This document shows positions 1 through 8,206 of a stretch of 64,000 bases of DNA, piece after piece (the stretch's first letter is position 1; every line of letters starts with the position of its first letter). A model generated the notes under the pieces. It saw nothing but the letters and a program-made list of their open reading frames with translations, did no database searches and was not told the DNA's origin. Both the position numbers and the translations under genes were made by a program. The stretch is from Acidobacteriota bacterium (GTDB lineage: Bacteria; Acidobacteriota; Terriglobia; Bryobacterales; Bryobacteraceae): assembly GCA_016185425.1 (NCBI GenBank), contig JACPNQ010000020.1, positions 1 through 64,000 of the forward strand, in the 5' to 3' direction.

Positions 1-92
1 CGGGCGGCAAGCGCAACGAAACAAGGAACTTCGGCGCGAGGCTTGGCGGGATCGGACTTTCGGGAGGCGATCCAGCAGCGAAACCGCACTGA
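1..92 (+). pseudogene. Tail similar to the segment beside the IS1380 transposase remnant (window edge)
   Basis: The reading frame beginning at base 3 gives residues GGKRNETRNFGARLGG and stops at 90-92. Nearly the same peptide, GGKRSETRNFGATLG, is read on the minus strand at about 5603-5650, next to the IS1380 transposase remnant. The two DNA stretches agree at most positions over about 35 bases and lie in opposite orientation. I therefore read the window edge as the downstream end of another copy of that element or its flank. Only the last part is in the window, so the identity is inferred. Confidence 0.35.
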
Positions 93-517
93 CTTACTCA
101 ACCACGAACGGCGTCAACCGAGCGGAACCACCGGTCGGAGCCGTGATTGTGTGCATAATTCAGGTGTAACCAACCTAGCAAAGGTATTCAATTGTAGTTG
201 GTTGGCGCACGCGCATTATTGACCGAGCGTACGTTAAAGTTTGGATCAATCGGCGGACCGATTGTGGGGGCAGGTCACTCCCTACTTGCTCCATTACTAC
301 CGCCACGCCGGGTTTCCTAGCTGGCTCTCCTAACATTAGGCACACGGCCAGACGGGAAGTTCAATAACGTGGAACTTCCCGTCCGCTCTCCGTCGCAGCA
401 GGGGCGAGCGGGCGATACGATCGGGACCATGCCACGACCAGTGCCGCTGTTAGCCCGGCAATCGCCACTCCAAGAGGTACAGGCATCGGTCGATGGACCA
501 GAACAACCCGGAGATGA
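93..517. other. Intergenic stretch without a recognisable gene
   Basis: No protein-like open frame was found in this stretch. Minus-strand frames crossing it run antisense to the sulfurtransferase gene and have an arginine/serine-rich shadow composition. The only structure seen is the perfect hairpin at 351-383, listed separately. A minus-strand frame near 430-500 translates into a short hydrophobic run, but it has no start or neighbour that supports a gene. Confidence 0.5.
351..383. repeat. Perfect 12-bp inverted repeat (hairpin)
   Basis: GACGGGAAGTTC at 351-362 is matched exactly by GAACTTCCCGTC at 372-383, with a 9-base loop (AATAACGTG). No T-run follows on either side, so it is not a standard intrinsic terminator. 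It could be a mobile-element end, a protein-binding dyad or an RNA hairpin. It lies in a gene-free stretch between two remnants. Confidence 0.6.
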
Positions 518-721
518 CTTACGGGCCGGGACCTGATGGCGGCCGAGGCGTATCCGCGCTTTTGGAAGGAGCTGCGCGAACCGCTGCCGCTCGAGACCAA
601 CGAGCCGGGGGTTTTCGCGGCGGGTGACCTCCACGCGGGAGCGATGAACCGTGTCGCGCCGGCGGTGGGCGAGGGATCGATGGTGGTATGGCTCGCGCGC
701 GAATACCTGGCGCTGACCTGA
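518..721 (+). pseudogene. C-terminal remnant of a thioredoxin reductase-like FAD oxidoreductase
   Basis: The frame reads LTGRDL and then, after about 25 residues, LETNEPGVFAAGD followed by RVAPAVGEGSMVV and a stop at 719-721. These are the FAD-binding C-terminal motifs of thioredoxin-reductase-type pyridine nucleotide-disulfide oxidoreductases. The GVFAAGD motif contacts the flavin. Only about 67 residues of a 300-550 residue protein remain. The frame is closed upstream by TGA at 515-517, and no Rossmann GxGxxG segment or CxxC is found upstream. It is a decayed gene end. Confidence 0.6.
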
Positions 722-811
722 GGCGGGAGTTGGGCGTAATGCCCGATGACGCAACGCGAGCTCCGATCGGACAGACTCCGTGACCGCGTTGCGGTACAAA
801 TAGTCGTTCCT

Positions 812-2212
812 ATGATTCTCAAACAGTACTACCTGGGCTGTCTGGCGCACGCTTCTTATCTGCTCGGAGACGAGACCAGCTCGACCGCCATCATCGTCGA
901 CCCCCAGCGCGATATCCAGCAGTACCTGGCCGATGCCGGGAAATTCGGCCTCCAGATCCGGCACGTATTCCTCACCCATTTTCACGCTGACTTTGTCGCC
1001 GGCCATCTGGAGCTGCGTGACCGCTGCGGTGCAACGATTCATCTCGGTTCCCGCGCCCAGGCGGAATACGCATTTGTGGGGATGAAGGATGGCGACAGGC
1101 TTGATTTCCCAGGAATGCGACTCGAAGTTCTCGAAACGCCCGGCCATACGATCGAGTCCATTTCGATCCTGGTCTTCGATCTCCAGAAGGACTCCGCGGA
1201 ACCGTACGCCGTTCTCACGGGAGACACTCTGTTTATCGGAGACGTCGGCCGCCCGGACCTGCGGGCGTCGCTCGGTTGGACAGCCCAAGACCTCGGCGCA
1301 CACCTGTATGACTCGCTGCATAACCGGCTGATGCCGCTTCCCGACGGGACGCTCGTCTATCCGGCCCATGGCGCCGGCTCTCTTTGTGGAAAGCAGCTTT
1401 CCTCCGATACGGTCTCTTCCCTCGGAGATCAGCGGCGTTTGAATTACGCCCTGCAGCCCATGTCGAAGGAGCAATTCATTGCGCTAGTGACGGCGGACCA
1501 GCCCGACGCCCCGGCGTATTTCACCTACGATGCGATTCTCAATACTCGCGAACGTGCCACGCTGGACAAGAATCTGGAACAAGTGCTTCACCCGATCGAT
1601 CTTGACGAAGTCCTTCAAATGGGGGACGCGGGATCCCAGATCCTCGATGTGCGCGATGCCGCCGAGTATGCCAAGGGTCACCTGGCCGGCAGTACCAACA
1701 TCGGGCTAAGCGGGCAATTCGCCACCTGGGCGGGCACCGTGCTCGACCGCGCCAAGCCAATCGTGATCATTGCCGAGCCGGGACGCGAAAGGGAGGCCGC
1801 ATTACGACTGGGCCGTATCGGTTTCGATCACGTCAAAGGATACCTGCAGGGAGGGATGGAGTCGCTTGCCGCCCGCCCGGACTTGGTGTGGCCGACCGAG
1901 CGCGTCAGCGCCCAGATGGTGGCGGAGGAGTTGGCGGGCGGGGATCCGCCGCTGGTGCTGGATATCAGAAATCCGCGCGAGTGGGCCGCCAAGCACATTG
2001 CCGGCAGCGTGAATATTCCGCTGAACCACTTACAGGAACGCATTGGAGAAATCCCCCGGGACCGCCGCATTGCCGTCCATTGCGCCGGCGGCTACCGCTC
2101 TTCGATTGCCGCCAGCATCCTGCATCAATATGGGCTGACGCATCTGATCGAGATGGCCGGTGGCCTGGCTGCATGGGAGGCCGCACAACTGCCTGTGGTA
2201 TTGCCAGCATAA
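812..2212 (+). CDS. Persulfide dioxygenase-rhodanese fusion (MBL-fold, two rhodanese domains)
   Basis: The 466-residue protein has an N-terminal ETHE1-like metallo-beta-lactamase domain (about 1-245) and two rhodanese domains (about 265-355 and 370-465). Metal-site motifs are visible: HFHAD at 56-60, TPGHT at 109-113 and GDTLFIGD. The motif ends in F where many MBL enzymes have H; this fits the persulfide dioxygenase branch, which uses one iron. The first rhodanese lacks the active cysteine, and the second has it in the loop CAGGYRS. Such fusions oxidise glutathione- or CoA-type persulfides to sulfite and move sulfane sulfur in the cytoplasm. The ATG at 812 was chosen because the protein starts MILKQYYLGCLAHAS, as in the family. 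The upstream extension of the frame is not family-like. No clear ribosome site was seen. Confidence 0.88.
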   Translation: MILKQYYLGCLAHASYLLGDETSSTAIIVDPQRDIQQYLADAGKFGLQIRHVFLTHFHADFVAGHLELRDRCGATIHLGSRAQAEYAFVGMKDGDRLDFPGMRLEVLETPGHTIESISILVFDLQKDSAEPYAVLTGDTLFIGDVGRPDLRASLGWTAQDLGAHLYDSLHNRLMPLPDGTLVYPAHGAGSLCGKQLSSDTVSSLGDQRRLNYALQPMSKEQFIALVTADQPDAPAYFTYDAILNTRERATLDKNLEQVLHPIDLDEVLQMGDAGSQILDVRDAAEYAKGHLAGSTNIGLSGQFATWAGTVLDRAKPIVIIAEPGREREAALRLGRIGFDHVKGYLQGGMESLAARPDLVWPTERVSAQMVAEELAGGDPPLVLDIRNPREWAAKHIAGSVNIPLNHLQERIGEIPRDRRIAVHCAGGYRSSIAASILHQYGLTHLIEMAGGLAAWEAAQLPVVLPA

Positions 2213-2340
2213 CCGCGGGCGGAGAAGGGGGAACGCTTCGCTGCTTCCGGCCGGATGACTTTCGCATGGCCCGATGGCTGTTCAGGCGGACTGGGTTGTC
2301 ATGCTCGACGTAGCCTTGAACCGGAGTCTATCAGCCGCAG

Positions 2341-3321
2341 TTATCGCGAGTTCAACGGAACCTGACTCCGCACCGCCTGAACGACTTGCGTCAGCGCTTG
2401 CACTACACGATCCGGTTGGTGCAGGTGAATCTCGTGACCGCTGCCAGCAGCGGTTATGTGCACGCTGTTGGAGCTTAGAAAATCCAACCGCGCGGCTGCA
2501 CCTCCTCGGGATTGACGGCCGGATTCAGTCGCGGCAGGACCACTGGATAGGACAACTACAGGGAGTTGACCGAGTGCGTAGACTCTGGTGTCCTCCGTCT
2601 CTTCGAACTCACGCAGAAATTCCTTACGCCACGACAGCATCGTTTCAGGCCCTGCCTTCGCGGGGTCAAATTTCTCCCACAGCCGTACATTGAACGATAG
2701 GCGCATTCTCTGCAAATCCGGTGGCAGCCGGTCGAACGGCTCACCCTCCTTTGCCGGGGCAGCGCGTTTGACCGAGGCGGGAAGCGGGAACACGGAGCGC
2801 ACAGTCTCTTCGAAGATTTCCCAGAGGAGTCCTCCCTTCCCTCCGGGCGCCATCATTCCGACGCGGTTGGAACTGTTCGAGAAGACCAATGCGGCGACCT
2901 CGTCCGGAAATGCGTGTTGATAGGCGCGTATGAAGATTCCGCCGATGGAGGCTCCGACCAGGACGAAACGGCCTTTCTCGCCGGCGGCGCGGAGGAGCGC
3001 GTGTAGATCGTTTACCGTTTGCTCGACAGTCTCGTCCGCAGGACCGGCATCGCTCCACGCCAATCCGGCACGGTCGTAGGCGCAAACGCGCGTTTTCTCC
3101 GCGACTGCAGCTTGTACTAGAGCCCAGTCGATGGAGAACGCATCTCCGCCGGCAACGAGGACTACAGTTGGACTTCCCGTTCCGGTGCAATGGATATGCA
3201 GTTTGCGGCCGTTCACGTCGATCAGGCGACCTAAAGGTTTGTATCCTTGCGCGGGTTGCGCCCGGGCGCTGAGCTCGGCGGCAATGAAGAGCCCAATGAC
3301 TGCAGCAAAATGGATTTGCAT
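2341..3321 (-). CDS. Secreted alpha/beta hydrolase
   Basis: The 326-residue protein has a signal peptide (MQIHFAAVIGLFIAAELSARA) and an alpha/beta-hydrolase fold. The nucleophile elbow is GASIGG (serine), the oxyanion strand is VVLVAGG, and the catalytic histidine lies in GHEIHLHQPD near the C-terminus. The substrate cannot be told; families of this type include esterases and haloperoxidase-like hydrolases. AGGGAG lies 5-6 bases before the ATG and supports the start. It stands alone, convergent with the sulfurtransferase gene. The 127 bases between them hold nothing recognisable. Confidence 0.75.
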   Translation of the reverse strand: MQIHFAAVIGLFIAAELSARAQPAQGYKPLGRLIDVNGRKLHIHCTGTGSPTVVLVAGGDAFSIDWALVQAAVAEKTRVCAYDRAGLAWSDAGPADETVEQTVNDLHALLRAAGEKGRFVLVGASIGGIFIRAYQHAFPDEVAALVFSNSSNRVGMMAPGGKGGLLWEIFEETVRSVFPLPASVKRAAPAKEGEPFDRLPPDLQRMRLSFNVRLWEKFDPAKAGPETMLSWRKEFLREFEETEDTRVYALGQLPVVVLSSGPAATESGRQSRGGAAARLDFLSSNSVHITAAGSGHEIHLHQPDRVVQALTQVVQAVRSQVPLNSR

Positions 3322-3524
3322 TTCTACTCCCTAAGGGACTCGTTGCGTTGACGGCCTGCCGCTGTATACGCGGCCCGGACTGAAAGGTTAGGCGGCTTCG
3401 GTGCTGTTGCCGACATTTCGACCGGGCTGCCGGGAGAGCATTCCAGAGCGGCCGCGGATACATCGCGACACACGTTTCCCGGAAGACCTGAACATGTACT
3501 GGCCTGCCCGACGCCCGGAAGCGT

Positions 3525-4094
3525 CTAGCGATCCGTCTTGACCCGATCCATGTATTTCATCGCCTGAAGGTCAACACGGATCACATCGCCCGTCTTCACG
3601 AACAGCGGCACCATGATCTTGACGCCATTCTCAAGCATGGCAGGCTTGAACGGGCTGTCCTGCTGCTGGTGAATCGGTGGATAGGTATCCACGACCCTCA
3701 CTTCCACATACTCCGGGAAGAGCACCTCCACGGTTCGTCCTTCCACGAATTCGACGCTTACCCTCATGCCCGGCAGCAGAAACCCGGCCTGCGGCCCCAT
3801 CAAGCTCTTCCCGATCTCAATTTGTTCGTACGACTCCGGATTCAAAAAGCAGCACTGCTCCGCGTCAGCATAGAGAAACTCGAGCGAGTACCTGTCTACC
3901 TGTATCTCTTCGAGCTTCAAACCGGAGCGAAAGCTGTGCTCCCAAAATGTCGCGGTCGAAAGATTCCGCAGGCGTGCATGCGTCACGCCGCCCATCTTGC
4001 CCTGGCCCGAATGGTAATCCGCGGCAAGCACCTTGTAGTTCTGCCCCTCGTACTTGATTGCCATGCCGGCACGCAGTTGGGACGCCGTGATCAT
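3525..4094 (-). CDS. efp: Translation elongation factor P
   Basis: The 189-residue protein matches EF-P in length and three-domain layout: a KOW-like N-domain, then two OB domains. It starts MITASQLRAGMAI, and the C-terminal domain includes PPIH, VPLFVKTGD and RVDL. EF-P binds the ribosome between the P and E sites and relieves stalling at polyproline. The loop that is modified in other bacteria reads SGQGKMGG, which puts K33 at the tip in place of the Escherichia coli PGKGQ. The frame opens 12 codons further upstream, but the residues before M1 are not EF-P-like. No modification enzyme (epmA, epmB, earP) was seen in the window. Confidence 0.93.
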   Translation of the reverse strand: MITASQLRAGMAIKYEGQNYKVLAADYHSGQGKMGGVTHARLRNLSTATFWEHSFRSGLKLEEIQVDRYSLEFLYADAEQCCFLNPESYEQIEIGKSLMGPQAGFLLPGMRVSVEFVEGRTVEVLFPEYVEVRVVDTYPPIHQQQDSPFKPAMLENGVKIMVPLFVKTGDVIRVDLQAMKYMDRVKTDR

Positions 4095-4593
4095 CTTTCC
4101 CTCGCTACTGGCCGCGCCTGCGTGACTCAAGCGGGTTGTTGCGGCCTCGCCCCCCGCCGCGAAGCAAGGGCTTCGGCGATCCAGGCGTCAGCTTCGCGAG
4201 CGGCGGCGATTGGCAGCGAACTTTGGTGCGTTCGACGGTCCAAGTGCGGACCACGTTCGGATGATGCGCTTTATCCATGGTGGCACTATTCGGGCGGCAC
4301 CTTGCGGGCGGCTCTTTTCGACCGATATTGTATTGCAAATTCAGAAGGGTCGGGCGGCCATCAGGTGGCCGTGTAGAAGGCCGCCGGCGATGGATGGGGA
4401 TAGCGCTTCCAGACGGATTTCCATTTTCGCTTCCTGGACAGGTCCAGTAGATCCGCATCACGTTCGGTACCAGCGGATTCTTCCCGCTGGAGGTGTAAGT
4501 AAAACATGAGGCCCCGGCCGGTACCTCTGCCGGGTTTTGGCTTCCCTTTCCTCAAGACTGGTCCTATACTAGCGCGAAGAAAGGAGACGTCCG
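4095..4593. other. Divergent intergenic region, no gene recognised
   Basis: About 500 bases separate the divergent efp and SnoaL-like genes. Frames on both strands translate into proline/arginine-rich shadow peptides with no motif. It should hold the promoters of both genes. A TATACT at 4565-4570 sits at a plausible -10 position for the rightward gene, but no well-spaced -35 was found. Confidence 0.5.
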
Positions 4594-5454
4594 ATGTCTG
4601 AACAGAACAAACAAACCTGCCGGCGGCTGCTCGAAGAGGCGTGGAATAAAGGCCTGCTCGCAGCAGTCGACGCGACCGTTTCCAGGGACTGTCGCTTCCA
4701 TGACCCCGCGTTCCCGTCAATCGAGCCTGGCGCGGAGAGCTACAAGCGGCACATCCAGGAGTGCCGGGACGCATTCCCAGACCTTTCCTGCTCGGCCGAG
4801 GATATCATCGCGGAGCAGAACGAGGTCGTGATCCACTGGACCGTCCGGGGGACGCACCGCGGGAAGTTCCTCGGCATGGATGCCACGGGCCGCTCGATGA
4901 TGATTTCCGGAACGTCCATCCACCGGTTGGAGAAGGACAAGATCGTGGAACTGTGGGCCGACTGGAACCTGAAGTCGCTCCAGGACCAGCTTGGACTCGG
5001 CATGACGGAGCACGACGCCAACAAGGCCTTCGCGCGGCGTTTCGTGGAGGAGATCTGGAACCGGAAGAAGCCCGAAACGATCGGCCAGTTCGTGACCGAC
5101 GACTACACGAGGTTCTCCCCGAACGGGACCTTGCGGGGGGCGAAAGGATTGCGGCAAGAATACGATATCTACACCTCCGCCTTCCCTGACTGCCACATTC
5201 AAATCGAGGATGTGGTGTGCGAGGGCGACCGGGTTGCTCTACGCTTCACCGCCTCCGGTACTCAGACCGGAAAATTTATGGAAGTGGCCGCCAGCGGGAA
5301 GCCTGTCAAGGTTCAGGGCACGGCCATGCTGCGTATTGCCAACGGCAAGGTGGCCGAGGAATATGCGGTTTGGGACACGCTTGGCCTGATGCAGCAGATC
5401 GGCGCAGTAGGCGAATTTGCAGGCGCGACCCGAACCCAACAAACATCGCAATAG
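4594..5454 (+). CDS. Tandem SnoaL-like (NTF2-fold) protein
   Basis: The 286-residue protein has two copies of a SnoaL/ester-cyclase-like domain, about 1-135 and 138-275. Each has the same order of elements: an EEAWN or EEIWN helix, a D/R-rich strand, FPD, a TxxGTHRGKF or SGTQTGKF strand and a final W/D segment. The fold is a cone-shaped pocket used for polyketide cyclisation, dehydration or small-molecule binding. The function of duplicated members is generally unknown. AAGGAG lies 7 bases before the ATG and fixes the start. The gene appears monocistronic and is followed by decayed DNA. Confidence 0.75.
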   Translation: MSEQNKQTCRRLLEEAWNKGLLAAVDATVSRDCRFHDPAFPSIEPGAESYKRHIQECRDAFPDLSCSAEDIIAEQNEVVIHWTVRGTHRGKFLGMDATGRSMMISGTSIHRLEKDKIVELWADWNLKSLQDQLGLGMTEHDANKAFARRFVEEIWNRKKPETIGQFVTDDYTRFSPNGTLRGAKGLRQEYDIYTSAFPDCHIQIEDVVCEGDRVALRFTASGTQTGKFMEVAASGKPVKVQGTAMLRIANGKVAEEYAVWDTLGLMQQIGAVGEFAGATRTQQTSQ

Positions 5455-5599
5455 GACCACATTGCTTCCTGGCCCGCGATGCGGTGGGTCACGGCGGCAG
5501 CGACAAGGTGCATCGCGGAGCACTTCCCAAAGTCCTCCGTTTTCGGGCGGGAATGCTCCCGATGGACCTGCGATTGTGGACCGCCCGCCGCCGCACCAA

Positions 5600-5985
5600 G
5601 CGTTGCGCCGAAGTTTCTTGTTTCGCTGCGCTTGCCGCCCCGCGCATAAAATTCCAGGCGCGGCGCTCGCAGAGCCGCCACCATCACCGGCGCAGAGCCC
5701 GGCGCGCGCGGCGCCATCCGGCAGAGCCGATCCATCAAGCGCTCGAACACACCTTTCTCCTCGTAGTGATCGCTGTAACTCACTCCGGTGCGCCCGGGGT
5801 GGCACCAGATCTGGCCGCCACGAACAGGAAGCGGAGCCGCGCGGTCGCCGGCTTCGTGTGCCGCAGTGCGGTGGCGCCGGCCTGCGGCCCGCGGTTGACG
5901 AGCATCAGCCAGCAGTTCGGGTTGCAGACCAGCATGGCCAACTGGAAGTGGTTGCCGTTCACGTCGAAGCGCTCTCCGCGGTGCC
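5600..5985 (-). pseudogene. IS1380-family transposase C-terminal remnant, frameshifted
   Basis: Read leftward from about 5985, the frame gives NHFQLAMLVCNPNCWLMLVN and then RLRFLFVAA. A one-base deletion near 5815 shifts the frame. Reading continues as IWCHPGRTGVSYSDHY and FERLMDRLCRMAP. This is the usual end of IS1380-type DDE transposases (LAMLAYNLNCWL ... GVSYSDHYEEK ... RLMDRL). Only the last 110 or so residues remain. The catalytic DDE part is missing and permease sequence starts where it should be. The left boundary is approximate because coding similarity fades into the segment shared with 1-92. Confidence 0.65.
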
Positions 5986-5989
5986 CGGC

Positions 5990-6346
5990 TTTGTGGGCGT
6001 CCTTATTGCGGCAATCGGACTGTACGGTGTGATGGCGCATGAGGTGGCGGGCCGGATACGCGAGATCGGCATTCGAATCGCGTTGGGAGCAAATTCCTGG
6101 GACATTATGCGAACCACGATCCGGGAGGCCCCGGAAGTAGCCGGGCTTGGCGTCCTGGCCGGCATTCACGCATCGATTGTGGGCGACAGGCTTGTCGAGC
6201 CGTTGCTCTACGAGGTACCCACGGGCGATCCGATCACTTTCGCGGCGGCTTCGGTGCTGCTCGCGTTCGCGGCTTTGATTGTGGCATTGGGGCCGGCGAG
6301 GCGTGCTTCGCGACTCGATCCGGTGCAATCGCTCCGAGGGGAGTAG
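5990..6346 (+). pseudogene. C-terminal remnant of an ADOP/MacB-type permease
   Basis: The frame reads AAIGLYGVMAHEVAGRIREIG, and then IRIALGA, GDPITFAAAS and PARRASRLDPVQSLRGE before the stop. This is the last FtsX/MacB permease domain of acidobacterial ADOP proteins. The intact paralogue at 18686-21427 ends the same way (LYGIMAYSVSQRTREIG, DPASMAGA, DPLTALRER). About 115 of about 800-900 residues remain. The 5' break coincides with the edge of the IS1380 remnant on the other strand, so insertion and later deletion is the simplest history. Confidence 0.75.
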
Positions 6347-6404
6347 CTGCGCGCGAGCCATTGCGGCATGAGGAATTCGGGGAGTCTCTTGCGCCTTTGT
6401 TGGT

Positions 6405-6959
6405 ATGAGCAATTCTTTTGGTCGAATCGTTGTTGTGTTATGCGGACTGTGCCTGTTTGCGACGCCGACGGTGACATTTCTGGGACAACCCTACCGGCTG
6501 GCTTCGTTCAACCAGAAGACAAATGCGATGTGGGAGTTCACGAGCGCGAATGAGACGGTCGATAACTGGAGCACGCTGCTTACGGTGGTGGATCGGCCCG
6601 ACGCGCGGACGCGGCCCGACTTGGACCGATTGGCACAAGGGGTGATGGATACGTACAAATCCCGCGGCGGGCGGATTCTGATGGCGAAGACGATGGTGGA
6701 TGCATCGGGCACCCCCTACAACTACATGGTGGCCGCGTTCGACCAACCGGCGCAGCGGCGGTTCGAGTTGAATTTTGTGAAGGCGGCGATGGGGGCCAAG
6801 AATGCGTATATGGCGATTTACGGTGTGCGGGTGGCGGACCAGAAAGACTATGCCGGCAAAGCGAAAGCGTACTTGAACGAGCGCTCGGGGGAGATCGGGA
6901 AGGAATTGGAGAAGGCGGTTTTGCCGGCGGTGGGGACGTTGCCGCGGAAGGAGTTTTAG
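6405..6959 (+). CDS. Hypothetical secreted protein
   Basis: The 184-residue protein starts with a hydrophobic leader (RIVVVLCGLCLFATPTVTFL) suited to export or anchoring. The rest is a mixed alpha/beta domain with FTSANETVDNWSTLLTVVDRP and a lysine/glutamate-rich C-terminal helix. I do not recognise the family. It starts 58 bases after the permease remnant and has no close partner. It precedes the metal-responsive operon, but on the evidence of the MerR-type promoter at 7054-7085 it is transcribed separately. Confidence 0.6.
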   Translation: MSNSFGRIVVVLCGLCLFATPTVTFLGQPYRLASFNQKTNAMWEFTSANETVDNWSTLLTVVDRPDARTRPDLDRLAQGVMDTYKSRGGRILMAKTMVDASGTPYNYMVAAFDQPAQRRFELNFVKAAMGAKNAYMAIYGVRVADQKDYAGKAKAYLNERSGEIGKELEKAVLPAVGTLPRKEF

Positions 6960-7053
6960 AGCCGGGCGCTGCAGCAATCGGGCGGAATGCGAACCGACGT
7001 GCGATTCGCTTGGCGGCCGCGAATTGCCGGAACCAGGCCGACACACGGCGAGC

Positions 7054-7085
7054 TTGACTCTGGAGTTGGCTCCAGACTGTATGCT
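7054..7085 (+). promoter_or_regulatory. MerR-type promoter with dyad in a 20-bp spacer
   Basis: A -35 box TTGACT (7054-7059) and a -10-like TATGCT (7080-7085) are separated by 20 bp. That is longer than the usual 17 bp and is the hallmark of promoters activated by MerR-family regulators. The spacer holds the inverted repeat CTGGAG/CTCCAG centred on it. Transcription would start near 7092, almost at the ATG at 7093, so the regulator mRNA is probably leaderless. The promoter drives the regulator and the genes behind it. Confidence 0.75.
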
Positions 7086-7092
7086 TGAAGGG

Positions 7093-7536
7093 ATGGGTAC
7101 CGCATCTCTGCAAATCGGCAAAGTCGCCCAAAGAACCGGGTTGAGCGTCGATGCGATCCGCTTCTATGAAAAGTTGGGGCTTCTGCCGCGGCCGACGCGG
7201 ACACAGGGCGGCTACCGGCTGTATCAGGAGCGTGAGATTGCCGACCTTGCGTTTATCCAGAAGGCGCAGCAGCTCGGGTTCTCTCTGAATGAAATTCGGG
7301 AGCTGTTTTCGATCCAACGCCATCCACAGGAGGTTTGCGCCCACGTCCGCGATTTGATCACGCAGAAGCTGGCAGTCGTCCAGGAGAAAATTGCTGAGTT
7401 GCAAAGGCTGGAGGCGGAGTTAGGCGGCGCGCTGCGGCAATGCCGCACGGCTCTCCAGCAGCCGTCGAAGCGCCGGGACTGCTGCCCGGCTCTGGAAGCG
7501 ATTACGAACCCCGGCCCACAAAGGAAGAAAGCATGA
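7093..7536 (+). CDS. MerR-family heavy-metal-responsive regulator
   Basis: The 147-residue protein has the MerR layout: a winged HTH (IGKVAQRTGLSVDAIRFYEKLGLL), then RTQGGYRLY, a long dimerisation helix and a cysteine-bearing C-terminus. The cysteines are EVC near residue 80 (matching the metal-ligand position of MerR/ZntR), RQC near 118 and a DCC pair near 131. This cysteine set points to a soft metal such as mercury or a divalent metal, but the spacing differs from Tn501 MerR, so the metal is uncertain. The ATG at 7093 was preferred over 7081 because the promoter's -10 box overlaps the latter. The stop overlaps the next start (ATGA). Confidence 0.82.
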   Translation: MGTASLQIGKVAQRTGLSVDAIRFYEKLGLLPRPTRTQGGYRLYQEREIADLAFIQKAQQLGFSLNEIRELFSIQRHPQEVCAHVRDLITQKLAVVQEKIAELQRLEAELGGALRQCRTALQQPSKRRDCCPALEAITNPGPQRKKA

Positions 7537-7850
7537 AAGTTGAAGTTCTCTATTTTTCAGGATGTCCGAACCATGTCCCGGCCGTCGATCGCGTGCGCGA
7601 AGTCCTGGCGCAAGAGGGAGCCCTCGCGGAAATGATTGAGGTGGAAGTGACGGACACGGCCACCGCGCAACAGACCGGCTTTCTCGGTTCCCCATCGATT
7701 CGAGTGGACGGACAGGATATCGAGCCGGCGGTGCGCGGGGCAAGCTCCTTCGGGATGATGTGCCGGAGCTATATCGACGGTGGCCAGCGTAAAGGTGTAC
7801 CACCGCCGGAATGGATTCGCGCGGCGGTGCGAGAAGCGAAAGGGAGATAG
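7533..7850 (+). CDS. Small thioredoxin-like protein of the metal operon
   Basis: The 105-residue protein begins MKVEVLYFSGCPNHVPAVDR, a thioredoxin-fold strand-loop-helix with one cysteine (SGCPNH) where thioredoxins have CxxC. It later has FLGSPSIRVDGQDIEP, the cis-proline strand region. Proteins of this type are common beside mercury and arsenic genes and are often annotated as thioredoxin-family or alkylmercury-lyase-like, though the lyase domain is absent here. It probably handles metal or thiols in the cytoplasm. The ATG overlaps the regulator's stop and has AAGGA upstream, so translation is coupled. Confidence 0.7.
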   Translation: MKVEVLYFSGCPNHVPAVDRVREVLAQEGALAEMIEVEVTDTATAQQTGFLGSPSIRVDGQDIEPAVRGASSFGMMCRSYIDGGQRKGVPPPEWIRAAVREAKGR

Positions 7851-7856
7851 AGTTTC

Positions 7857-8204
7857 ATGAACATCACAAATCGTCTGTGGTTGAGGTTGGTTTGGGCCGG
7901 GCTGATTGTCCTGCCGTTGGGTAACGGTCTGCCGGTGGGGGCCAGCCCAACCCCGCAAAGCGTCGAGCAAACCACTGCCAAGCAAAAGACAGTGCAATTT
8001 CGCATTGCGGGAATGACCTGCGCGGCATGCGCGAAAGGTTTGGAGGCCTCGTTCCGCAACCTGGCCGGGGTCATGAAAGCGGACGTCGATTACAAGGCGG
8101 GACAGGCGCTGATCACGTTTGACGCGGCGAAGCAAAGCGCGGAGAGGCTTTCCAAGTTCGTCGTGAGCTGTGGGTATCAGGTCAAAGAAACCAAGGTAGT
8201 TTGA
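7857..8204 (+). CDS. MerP-like periplasmic heavy-metal-binding (HMA) protein
   Basis: The 115-residue protein has a signal peptide (about 1-30) and one heavy-metal-associated domain with the metal site GMTCAACAKG near residues 57-66. The domain keeps the ferredoxin-like order: VQFRIAGMTC, VMKADVDYKAGQALITFD, GYQVKETK. MerP-type proteins bind Hg(II) in the periplasm and pass it to a membrane partner. The next gene encodes a candidate partner, 3 bases downstream. GGAG in the preceding coding end serves as ribosome site. Confidence 0.8.
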   Translation: MNITNRLWLRLVWAGLIVLPLGNGLPVGASPTPQSVEQTTAKQKTVQFRIAGMTCAACAKGLEASFRNLAGVMKADVDYKAGQALITFDAAKQSAERLSKFVVSCGYQVKETKVV

Positions 8205-8206
8205 AG

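Noticed and set aside
515-721. TGA at 515-517 as a possible selenocysteine codon
   Set aside because: The residues around it belong to the C-terminal FAD part of a reductase, not to a redox motif; the upstream frame is not homologous. It is an ordinary stop in a remnant.
317-1474. A 385-codon minus-strand frame
   Set aside because: It is antisense to the persulfide dioxygenase-rhodanese gene and shows no recognisable domain.
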